Assembly (NCBI GenBank): GCA_025456495.1
Contig: JALOKO010000074.1
Span: 1-12,900 of the forward strand
Direction of reading: 5' to 3'
Source of the DNA: Bryobacterales bacterium
Lineage (GTDB): Bacteria > Acidobacteriota > Terriglobia > Bryobacterales > Bryobacteraceae
Length of the DNA: 12,900 nt
Positions 5,442 to 12,081 of the stretch are shown here, in pieces. The notes under the pieces were generated by a model, which did not search any database, was not told the origin of the DNA, and worked only from the letters and a program-made list of their open reading frames with translations. Both the position numbers and the translations under genes were made by a program. Numbering within the stretch: the stretch's first letter is position 1; every line of letters starts with the position of its first letter.

Positions 5442-6080
5442 CTAGGTCTCATCGCCTCGCAACGACTCCGATTCTTCCAGCGGTTCCGGGTTTAGCCGCT
5501 GGTAAAGCCAAGCGCGGGCCAGCTTCACCTTGCGGTCTACAGTGGCCTTGGAGGTGTGGGTTAACTCCGCGGCTTCCTCAGCGGTGCAGCCGAGAAAATA
5601 GCGAGATTCAAACATCTCCACCATTTGGGGATCCAACCGGGCGAGTTCGTGCAGGCCGCGGTCCAGGTCAATCATGTGCGGACTGGCAATGTCCAGCCAG
5701 GCCAGTTCGGCGTGCAGCGGCGTGGGCGCTTGAACGGAACGATGGAACTCCTCACGCAGTTCGACGGGCTGCTGGCCACCGCCGCGCTTGTCCCGCTTGG
5801 CGCCGCGGGCATAGTCAATCAGCGCCATACGCATCAGCTTGGCGCAGGCGTTGTAAAAGTGTTGCCGGTGGTCGTAGTTGGGCTGGCGCTGGGCGATGAG
5901 CTTCAGGAAGAGTTCGTTCACCAGTCCGGTGGCTTGCAAGGTGTGGCCGGGTCGCTCACGGCTGAGCAGGGCACGGGCGATCTCGCGTAGTTGGGGGTAC
6001 ACCACGGGAGCGATGCGGTGGAGTGCGGAGGCATCCCCGGCAGCCCAATCGGCAAGCGCGCGGGTGATGGCCTCATCCAT
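5442..6080 (-). CDS. ECF-like RNA polymerase sigma factor (TIGR02999 type)
   Basis: 212 residues. Region 2 spans about 25-95 (VVYPQLREIARALL, LQATGLVNELFLKL, NACAKLMRMALIDYARG) and region 4 about 140-197, with the helix-turn-helix TAEEAAELTHTSKATVDRKVKLARAWL (in two parts, 166-192). HTLQATGLVNELF (46-58) is the typical form of the TIGR02999 group common in Acidobacteriota. Classical ECF factors carry an acidic DAED motif here; this one reads QATG (49-52), with Thr51 in it. In related ECF43 factors phosphorylation of a threonine in this region by a partner kinase is reported to replace the missing charge, which matches the divergent kinase gene 103 bp away. ATG 6080 is chosen by homology; upstream sequence in the open frame is unrelated low-complexity peptide. 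No good Shine-Dalgarno is visible. Confidence 0.9.
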   Translation of the reverse strand: MDEAITRALADWAAGDASALHRIAPVVYPQLREIARALLSRERPGHTLQATGLVNELFLKLIAQRQPNYDHRQHFYNACAKLMRMALIDYARGAKRDKRGGGQQPVELREEFHRSVQAPTPLHAELAWLDIASPHMIDLDRGLHELARLDPQMVEMFESRYFLGCTAEEAAELTHTSKATVDRKVKLARAWLYQRLNPEPLEESESLRGDET

Positions 6081-6145
6081 GTTGTAAAGTGTACCCGGAA
6101 GGGGCGGCATTGAGGCGGAACGGGCGTGTTTGTCGCTATTCCGTT

Positions 6146-6185
6146 GCTTGGGGGCAACTCGATTCCATGGCTTGGGGCAACCGAT
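6146..6185. repeat. Imperfect direct repeat in the sigma/kinase intergenic region
   Basis: GCTTGGGGGCAACTCGAT (6146-6163) and GCTTGGGGCAACCGAT (6170-6185) differ by two single-base gaps and start 24 nt apart, about two helical turns. The second copy overlaps the kinase start codon. GTTGC/GCAAC (6143-6147/6154-6158) adds a small inverted repeat. Paired sites in a shared divergent region could bind a regulator; none is identified. Confidence 0.45.
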
Positions 6186-8553
6186 GAGCACATTCGATGA
6201 GCGCGGCTGGGCACGCATCCAGCGGTTGTTCGATACGGCATCGCAGTGGCCGTCCGGGGAATGGAGCGCGCGCCTGCGGCAGTTGGAAGCCGACGACGCC
6301 GTGCGGGCGCAGGTGCTGGCTTTGTTGGAGGCATCGGAAGCCGAGGCCCGAGCCAGTGAGGCGCAGGTGGCGGCGTCGGACGTAGAGGCGCAGCCCGCGC
6401 GGATTGGCCCGTTTTCCGTCATCCGTCTGGCGGGCGCCGGAGGCCGCGGGCGGGTGTTTGAAGCAGAGCGGGAGGTGGCGGGCGTTCGGCAGCGCGTGGC
6501 GCTGAAGGTGATGCATGAGCACCTGATTGCCCCCAAGGACCTGGAGCGGTTTGAGCGTGAACAGCGGATGCTGCTGACGCTGGATCACCCGGGCATTGCG
6601 CGCTTCCTGGAGGCTGGCTGGGAGGGCGGGCGGCCTTACTTCACCATGGAGTGGATAGATGGCCAGCGTGTGGATGAGTATTGCCAGCAGCATCGCCACG
6701 GCGCCGGCGCCGCCAACGCGTCTGTGGCCATCCGCTTGGTGGTGGACCTGCTGGATGCCCTGCATGCCGCGCATCGCAACCTGGTCGTCCACCTGGATCT
6801 GAAGCCGTCCAACGTGCTGGTGGACCGCAACGGCCGGGTGCGCATCCTGGATTTCGGAACGGCCAAGCTGCTGCATGAACACGACGAGACCTCCACTGAG
6901 CAACTCACGCCCCGCTATTCCAGCCCCGAACGCTTGCGCGGTGAGGCAGCCACCACGGCCTGCGATATCTACAGCGTGGGCCTGCTGCTGCACGAAGTGG
7001 TGACGGGGCAGTGGGCCTTTGGCCACGCGCATTCGATTGCTGCGCTGGGGGAGCGAGCGGCGGGCATGGCGCGCTTGCAGGTGCGCACGGGCTCGCGCGA
7101 TCTGGATGCGGTTATCGTCAAGAGCCTGCGCCATGAGCCGGAGCAGCGCTACTCCTCAGCGGCCGCGTTTGCTGAGGATCTGCGCGCCTACCTGGAGCAG
7201 CGGCCCGTGCGGGCACGCCCGGCGTCGTGGTGGTACACGGCGTCGCGCTACGCGGCCCGGCATCGCGCGGTGGTGACGGTGATGGCGGTGTGCTCCCTAG
7301 CGGTGATGCTGCTGGCAGGGTACGCCTGGTGGCAACAGCGCGTCGCCTTGCAGGAAGCCCGGCAAGGCCAACAGATTGCACGCTTCCTGAGCTGGATGAT
7401 TACCAGTTCCGCCACGCCGGGCAGTGGCAAGCGGGCCATGACCGTGGCGGAGATGGTGCGGCGCGGTAGTGCGCGCATGGATGCAGGCACTTCGCTGCCG
7501 GATGCGGTGGCGGCAAACCTGCAAGCAGACTTCGCCTTCCTTACCCAGGAACAGGGCCGCGAGGATCTGGCGGAGCCCATGGCGCGGAAGGCCGTGCAGC
7601 GTGCCGATGGAGCTGCGGACGTGGACGCGCAGTTGAAGACGCGGGCAACGTTGGCAGACCTGTTGCGCCGCCGGGGAGCATGCGACGAAGCCATGGAAGT
7701 GCTGCGTGCGGGCGACCAACTGCGGCAACAATTCGGCAAGGGACTCGCCCCTGGAAGGCAGGTGACCTACCTGGTAGCGAGGGCCGCAGCCAGCGAAGGC
7801 TGCCAGGCCAAACCAGAGGAGGCGATTGGCTTCCTGCAGGCAGCCATGGTTGACGCCGCGGCGCTGCCCGATGAGGAGTTCGGCGTGGCCCCGCCGGTGG
7901 CACGCGCTGGATTGCAGTTGCAGTTGAGCCTGCTGTTGTCACGGGCGGGGAGAACGGAGGAAGCCCTGCAGGCTGCCATCGCGGGGCTCGCCTTGGCAAA
8001 ATCGCATCCGGATGGAAGATACTTCCAAGTGGCCTTGCTGCGGGTACGCTCGCAGGCCCATGCGGTGGCCAACCGGAGCGCCGAGGCGGTGGCGGATTTG
8101 CGGGAGGCCGCGCGGCTGGCGCCGGGGGTTGTGAATCCCTTCGAGGAACTGCGGCTGCGGACGATGCTGGCGGGCAGCACGGCCAATGGCGGCGATTGTG
8201 CAGGCGCCCTGACGATTGCCCGGGACGCGTTGGCAACGGCGCGCAATCGCCGCGAGGAGGTGGGCGCGAGCTTCTGGATGCTGGTGGCAGACACCGCCGA
8301 GGTTTCCGCCAAGTGCGGCGATTGCCCAGATGCCGAAGCGCTGCTCCAGGAAGAGGACGCCCTCACTGCGGGCAAGCTGCCTCGCACGTGGAAGGGCAAC
8401 CAGCTCTTCTACAAGGCCGAGTGCGCTGCGCGGCTGAGCCCCAGGCGCGCCGCTCTGCTGGCCCAGCAGGCACTGGACACTTATGGGGAATTGCTGCCCG
8501 CACAATCGAAGCGTCGGGTGAGAATACTAGAACTGATATCGGGAAAACCCTGA
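6184..8553 (+). CDS. Receptor-type Ser/Thr protein kinase with C-terminal helical (TPR-like) sensor
   Basis: 789 residues. A short N-terminal helical segment (1-70, W..I..LFD pattern) is typical of acidobacterial kinases next to TIGR02999 sigma factors. The kinase domain runs from about 75 to 340: glycine-rich loop GAGGRGRVF (84-92), Lys108 in VALKVM, HLDLKPSN (203-210) with catalytic Asp205, DFG (223-225) and SPE (247-249). All catalytic residues are present, so it should be active; HLD in place of HRD makes it a non-RD kinase. A single membrane helix lies at about 362-383. The remaining 400 residues are Ala-rich amphipathic helices (for example RRRGACDEAMEVLRAGDQL, RAGRTEEALQAAIAGLALA) resembling degenerate TPRs, probably periplasmic. 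ATG 6184 matches the family start; an upstream TTG would add 18 unrelated residues. The divergent sigma factor is the likely partner. Confidence 0.93.
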   Translation: MSTFDERGWARIQRLFDTASQWPSGEWSARLRQLEADDAVRAQVLALLEASEAEARASEAQVAASDVEAQPARIGPFSVIRLAGAGGRGRVFEAEREVAGVRQRVALKVMHEHLIAPKDLERFEREQRMLLTLDHPGIARFLEAGWEGGRPYFTMEWIDGQRVDEYCQQHRHGAGAANASVAIRLVVDLLDALHAAHRNLVVHLDLKPSNVLVDRNGRVRILDFGTAKLLHEHDETSTEQLTPRYSSPERLRGEAATTACDIYSVGLLLHEVVTGQWAFGHAHSIAALGERAAGMARLQVRTGSRDLDAVIVKSLRHEPEQRYSSAAAFAEDLRAYLEQRPVRARPASWWYTASRYAARHRAVVTVMAVCSLAVMLLAGYAWWQQRVALQEARQGQQIARFLSWMITSSATPGSGKRAMTVAEMVRRGSARMDAGTSLPDAVAANLQADFAFLTQEQGREDLAEPMARKAVQRADGAADVDAQLKTRATLADLLRRRGACDEAMEVLRAGDQLRQQFGKGLAPGRQVTYLVARAAASEGCQAKPEEAIGFLQAAMVDAAALPDEEFGVAPPVARAGLQLQLSLLLSRAGRTEEALQAAIAGLALAKSHPDGRYFQVALLRVRSQAHAVANRSAEAVADLREAARLAPGVVNPFEELRLRTMLAGSTANGGDCAGALTIARDALATARNRREEVGASFWMLVADTAEVSAKCGDCPDAEALLQEEDALTAGKLPRTWKGNQLFYKAECAARLSPRRAALLAQQALDTYGELLPAQSKRRVRILELISGKP

Positions 8554-8617
8554 GGCAGTTTTTGAGGCAACGTCGCAAGTCCGGGAGAGCCACCCGATTG
8601 GTTGGCCGTTGAGGACT

Positions 8618-8622
8618 GGAGG
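8618..8622 (+). promoter_or_regulatory. Shine-Dalgarno site of the PEP-CTERM protein gene
   Basis: GGAGG lies 9 nt before ATG 8632. It decides this start over an in-frame upstream GTG-type start at 8602, which would add ten charged residues before the signal peptide. Confidence 0.75.
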
Positions 8623-8631
8623 ATACGACGT

Positions 8632-9285
8632 ATGGTTTCGATTTCATTCTTGCTGCGCAGCGCCCTGGGACTGGTGCTGGCCGTAGCTTTGCAGGCAGCG
8701 CCCATCCAATGGAAGGTGGAGGATGGGGGCAATGACAACTGGTATGAGGTGATCCAGGGGAACATCTTCGCCCCGTTCAGCTTTGAAGCGGCACGGGCGG
8801 CCGCGCTGGGCAGCACGCACTTGGGTCTCAGCGGCTACCTGGCCACCATTACCTCCGCGGGCGAAGAGCAGTTCATCTATGACAACTTCACCTTTTCGTT
8901 CTTCTTTGGTGGCGTCGCGACCATCTTCACGGGCGCCACAGATACGGTAACCGAAGGCACATATGTGTGGGCGGATGGACCAGAGGCCGGAGACGCGATC
9001 GGCCCGGCGGACTACACAAATTGGCTTGCCTTAGAACCTCGGGGCGGTCCAGGATTTGAGGGCTTCAACTACGTGCAGTTGAACATCACCGGTTCCACAA
9101 GGGGCTGGAGAACCAACACCAACTCCGCAAGCAACTACATTATTGAATACGGCGACGGCATTCCCGATACCGCGGGCAACCCCGTACCGGAACCGTCGAC
9201 GGTGCTGCTTTCTGGACTGGGACTGCTGGCAACCATGGCCTGGAATTGCCGTCGCATGGTGGCCCGGGCCGGCAGGTCCGCCTAG
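8632..9285 (+). CDS. Secreted C-type-lectin-like protein with PEP-CTERM sorting signal
   Basis: 217 residues. A signal peptide spans 1-23 (cleavage near LQAA). Residues 38-173 have the C-type-lectin-like plan: WYEVIQG start, FSFEAARAAAL helix, GYLATITSAGEEQFI, then IFTGATD, GTYVWADG (109-116), YTNWLALEPRG (128-138, the WND/EPN-like carbohydrate-site region) and a closing YIIEYG strand. The C-terminus is a PEP-CTERM signal: VPEPST (185-190), a membrane stretch to about 204 and a basic end, NCRRMVARA. Such proteins are cut by an exosortase and exported, often with an exopolysaccharide matrix. The exosortase is not in this window. It starts 78 nt after the kinase stop on the same strand, so co-transcription is possible but unproven. 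Sugar binding is inferred from the fold. Confidence 0.85.
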   Translation: MVSISFLLRSALGLVLAVALQAAPIQWKVEDGGNDNWYEVIQGNIFAPFSFEAARAAALGSTHLGLSGYLATITSAGEEQFIYDNFTFSFFFGGVATIFTGATDTVTEGTYVWADGPEAGDAIGPADYTNWLALEPRGGPGFEGFNYVQLNITGSTRGWRTNTNSASNYIIEYGDGIPDTAGNPVPEPSTVLLSGLGLLATMAWNCRRMVARAGRSA

Positions 9286-9327
9286 GCATCGCTGTCCCGG
9301 GCAGTGGTGGTAGCATGAGGGCTCAAC

Positions 9328-9348
9328 GGGCGGGCGCGGTGCCCGCCC
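9328..9348 (+). terminator. Possible weak terminator after the PEP-CTERM gene
   Basis: GGGCGGGC (9328-9335) and GCCCGCCC (9341-9348) form a perfect, very GC-rich 8-bp stem with a 5-nt loop, followed by CATTTCC. The T tract is poor. It lies between the PEP-CTERM stop (9285) and the Shine-Dalgarno (AAGGGAG, 9362-9368) of the next gene, so it could also be a leader structure. Confidence 0.4.
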
Positions 9349-9379
9349 CATTTCCATCGGTAAGGGAGTGCATGCCATC

Positions 9380-9991
9380 ATGTGGACGCGCCGGAGTTGG
9401 ATGGGGGTGGTGGCAGCTGCGGTAGTCGCACCTCGCGCGAGTGCGCGGCCGCTCTTCAATGGACAGGACTTTGCCGGATGGAAGCAGACCGCCATCGGGT
9501 TGTGGACCATTGAGGATGGCGCCATCGTGTGCCGCTCGCATCCGCAGAAGGGCGGGCCGGGGTATCTCTTCACAGAAGAGGAGTTCGGTGACTTCACGCT
9601 GGAACTGGAGTTCTGGGTGTCGGGTGGGGGCAACAGCGGCATCTTCATCCGGCAGCCCTGGCGGGAGTTCGGGCCGCGCGGCGATGCCCGCCCGGGGCAG
9701 CGCTCTACCGATGGCGTGGAGATCCAAATTGACTACAACGACCCCAAGAACCTTACCGGTTCGGTCTACAACCGCAGCCAGTGTACGAAGGTGGTGGGCG
9801 GGGAGGAACGCTGGAACCGGTACCGCATCCAGTGCGTGGGCAACCGGGTGCAGGTGTTTGTGGACCACCAGCAGGTGAACGATTACACCGGCCTGCCGTC
9901 CGCGAAGGGGGCGATTGGCTTTCAGATGCATGGGGCGCAACCGCACCACCATGTCGTCCGGTTTCGCAACGTGCGGATCACGGCCGGATAG
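9380..9991 (+). CDS. Secreted DUF1080 (3-keto-disaccharide hydrolase-type) protein
   Basis: 203 residues, one DUF1080 domain. Members have a concanavalin-like beta-sandwich; characterised relatives cleave 3-keto-glycosides, and others are annotated only as glycan-binding. Hallmarks seen: LFNGQDFAGW (25-34), GDFTLELEFWVSGGGNSGIFIR (two parts, 70-91), DGVEIQIDYN (111-120), WNRYRIQCVGNRVQVFVD and a closing HVVRFRNVRI strand. The N-terminus MWTRRSWMGVVAAAVVAPRASA is a signal peptide with a twin arginine, so a Tat route is possible. ATG 9380 is preferred (AAGGGAG 11 nt upstream); a GTG at 9368 overlaps that ribosome-binding site and is less likely. It converges with the lipoprotein gene, whose stop is 48 nt away. 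It may act with the nearby sulfatases on polysaccharides, but that is inference. Confidence 0.9.
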   Translation: MWTRRSWMGVVAAAVVAPRASARPLFNGQDFAGWKQTAIGLWTIEDGAIVCRSHPQKGGPGYLFTEEEFGDFTLELEFWVSGGGNSGIFIRQPWREFGPRGDARPGQRSTDGVEIQIDYNDPKNLTGSVYNRSQCTKVVGGEERWNRYRIQCVGNRVQVFVDHQQVNDYTGLPSAKGAIGFQMHGAQPHHHVVRFRNVRITAG

Positions 9992-10039
9992 CCAGGCAGC
10001 GATGTTCGCTTGGGTAGTGGGGATGCGTCGGCTGCCCGG

Positions 10040-10483
10040 TTAGTCCGCACTGGTGTGATCGTGGATGATCTTCCAACCCTGCGGCGTGTTGCGGAAGACC
10101 ACCGTGAAGCGGCCGCTGGCGGGGCCGCCGCCCTGGTCACTGCGGGCCAGTGCGAAGCGGCCCAACACCATGGCGGCATCGGCGCCCAGCGCACGGTGCT
10201 CGAGTTCCGAAAAGGTGAGCGTGCCCATCTTTTCGCGGTCGCCGTAGGTGCGCTGATAGCGCGCCTGCAGGCCATCAAAACCGCGTGCGACCTCACGGCC
10301 GACGAAGGTGATGTCGGCGGAACGCTGGTAGCCGTCCAGAAAGGTGTTCAGGTCCCCCGCGTTCCACGCGGCTTGCTGCGATTCCATTACGGCCAGCACC
10401 TCCGCGCGGGGGTCAGCCGACGGAGGAACGGGGGCGCAACCGAAGAGCATCACCAGCAGCGAGGCAAGCAACGCGAAACGCAT
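10040..10483 (-). CDS. NTF2-like (SnoaL/DUF4440-type) lipoprotein
   Basis: 147 residues. The N-terminus MRFALLASLLVMLFGC has a hydrophobic core and a lipobox LFGC with Cys16, so it should be lipidated and membrane-anchored. The rest is a single NTF2-like domain: an opening helix with QQAAWNAGDLNTFLDGY (36-52), strands around ITFVGREVARGFDGL, GTLTFSELEHRAL, AAMVLGRFAL, GRFTVVFRNTPQGWKIIHDHTS. The ending WKIIHDHTS is characteristic of the SgcJ/DUF4440 group. These domains bind small ligands or act as enzymes in some members; no function can be assigned here. ATG 10483 gives a full signal peptide, although the ribosome-binding site is weak. The gene lies 41 nt behind the sulfatase 10525-12045 on the same strand and is probably its operon partner. 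Confidence 0.88.
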   Translation of the reverse strand: MRFALLASLLVMLFGCAPVPPSADPRAEVLAVMESQQAAWNAGDLNTFLDGYQRSADITFVGREVARGFDGLQARYQRTYGDREKMGTLTFSELEHRALGADAAMVLGRFALARSDQGGGPASGRFTVVFRNTPQGWKIIHDHTSAD

Positions 10484-10524
10484 AGGGCCAGCATAGCGTA
10501 CGGCGGGGAGCGCGTTCGTGGTTA

Positions 10525-12045
10525 TCAGCGATCCGCAGCGGGTCGCTCTGGCTTCCGGTCGTAGACCAACGCATCGCCGGGTCGGCCGCCGGTGAGCCGT
10601 TGCACGCCGCCGCCACCGTGACGTTCTTCGCGGGGGATCTCCGGCACTTCGGCGTTCAGCTTATCGAACATTGCCTTCAGGCGTGAGACCACTTCGGGGT
10701 TCTGCGCGGCGACGTTCCTTTGCTCACCCGGGTCGGTGGCCAGGTCAAACAACATCATCTCCACGGCGGCGTCGCCTCCCGGCAATCCGGGGTAATGGCT
10801 GGGGTTGTTCTGTTCGAACTGGGCCAACAGGGTGACGCCATCGGGGCCGCGCGGGTCCACCCAGGTGGGGGCAATGGCGGGATCCATATAGGCGGGACCC
10901 AGGGCTGGCTTGCGGACATGCAGTTTCCATTGGCCTGCGCGGACAGTGGCAAGGTTCGGCCCGGACATGCTGAAGATGGCCTCGTGCGGGCTCTTCGCCG
11001 CGGCGTCCGTCATCAGTGGCCAGATGTCCCGGCCATCCAGGCTGGGGTTGCCGGGAGTGGGAATGCCGGTGATGGCGCTGATGGTGGGCAGCACGTCAAT
11101 CACCCCGGCGATTTCATCGCAGGTGCGCCCGGCGGGAATCTTTCCAGGCCATCGCGCGATGAAGGGAACACGGATGCCGCCTTCAAAGCTGCTGGCCTTC
11201 ATGCCGCGCAAGCCGGCTGTGTGGCCGCCAAACCAGGGTCCGTTATCAGAGGCAAAGATCACCAGCGTGTTCTGCTCCAGGTTGAGGCGCTTCAAGGTGT
11301 CCAGGATCCGCCCGCATTCGTAATCGAGTTCGCGGATGACATCGGAATACAGGTCGCCCGGCGTTTCAAACGTGTAGAACTCCTCGGATGCCGCCAGCGG
11401 CTTGTGCGGCATGGCATGGGGCAGGTAAAGGAAGAAGGGCTTGGACTGATTGCGTTCGATGAACGAGATGGCGCGCTGGGTGTAGTCGCGGGTGATGGTG
11501 GTTTGGTTCACCGGATACACCGCCACGCGGTCGTCCTCGACAATCTGCACGGGGCGCATATCGTTGGAATAGAGAATGCCGTAGTATTCATCGAAGCCCT
11601 GGGTGCGGGGCAGATACTGTTCCGTGTGGCCCAGGTGCCACTTGCCAATGCAGGTGGTGGCATAGCCTTTGGTCTTCAGTAGTTCGGCAATGGTTACCTC
11701 GCCGGCGGGCAGGCCCACGGCGTTGATGCCCGCGTCGGGCGCGGGGTTGAACACCATGCCGCTGCGGAAGGGGTAGCGGCCAGTCAACAACGAACAACGC
11801 GACGGCGCGCAATAGGGGGTGGGGACGTAGAAGTGCGTAAAGCGCACGCCGTCCGCCGCCATCCGGTCAAGCCTTGGGGTCTTGTGCGCGGTGGCGCCGT
11901 AGCAGCTCAAGTCCCCATAGCCCAGGTCATCGGCGTAGATCAGCACGATGTTGGGCAGGCTGGCGTCGCGTTGGGTGGTTGAGCACGCGACAGCGCCCAG
12001 GGCGGAAGCGCCCAGCGCGGTGTGCAGAAAGGTGCGTCGATTCAT
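10525..12045 (-). CDS. Lipoprotein sulfatase (arylsulfatase A-like)
   Basis: 506 residues, full length for a family S1 sulfatase, which removes sulfate esters. Core features: PNIVLIYADDLGYGD (31-45) with metal ligands Asp39 and Asp40; CAPSR (79-83), in which Cys79 is the residue converted to formylglycine; GKWHLG (134-139); SDNG (266-269) with metal ligands Asp267 and Asn268; and GMKASSFEGGIRVP (281-294) with Lys283. All catalytic residues are intact. The N-terminus MNRRTFLHTALGASALGAVAC combines a Tat-type RR motif with a lipobox-like end (Cys21), so export and anchoring are likely. Cys-type activation needs a formylglycine-generating enzyme, not seen here. ATG 12045 is chosen because GAGG lies 9 nt upstream; an ATG at 12063 would overlap it. 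It is 36 nt behind the incomplete sulfatase gene. Substrate is not determinable. Confidence 0.93.
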   Translation of the reverse strand: MNRRTFLHTALGASALGAVACSTTQRDASLPNIVLIYADDLGYGDLSCYGATAHKTPRLDRMAADGVRFTHFYVPTPYCAPSRCSLLTGRYPFRSGMVFNPAPDAGINAVGLPAGEVTIAELLKTKGYATTCIGKWHLGHTEQYLPRTQGFDEYYGILYSNDMRPVQIVEDDRVAVYPVNQTTITRDYTQRAISFIERNQSKPFFLYLPHAMPHKPLAASEEFYTFETPGDLYSDVIRELDYECGRILDTLKRLNLEQNTLVIFASDNGPWFGGHTAGLRGMKASSFEGGIRVPFIARWPGKIPAGRTCDEIAGVIDVLPTISAITGIPTPGNPSLDGRDIWPLMTDAAAKSPHEAIFSMSGPNLATVRAGQWKLHVRKPALGPAYMDPAIAPTWVDPRGPDGVTLLAQFEQNNPSHYPGLPGGDAAVEMMLFDLATDPGEQRNVAAQNPEVVSRLKAMFDKLNAEVPEIPREERHGGGGVQRLTGGRPGDALVYDRKPERPAADR

Positions 12046-12081
12046 GGTCCTTTTCCTCAACATGGCGCTAGGCTGGCACGC

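Noticed and set aside
6117..6145. ECF-type promoter (GGAAC with a downstream CGTT) between the sigma factor and kinase genes.
   Set aside because: The spacing of 20 nt is too long for the usual 15-17 nt, and the -35 match is only five bases.
9992..10039. Bidirectional terminator between the convergent DUF1080 and lipoprotein genes (CCAGGCAGC / GCTGCCCGG).
   Set aside because: The stem has a mismatch, the loop is 30 nt, and no T tract follows on either strand.
10720..11682. A 320-codon plus-strand frame.
   Set aside because: It is opposite the full-length sulfatase with intact active-site motifs and has no domain of its own.
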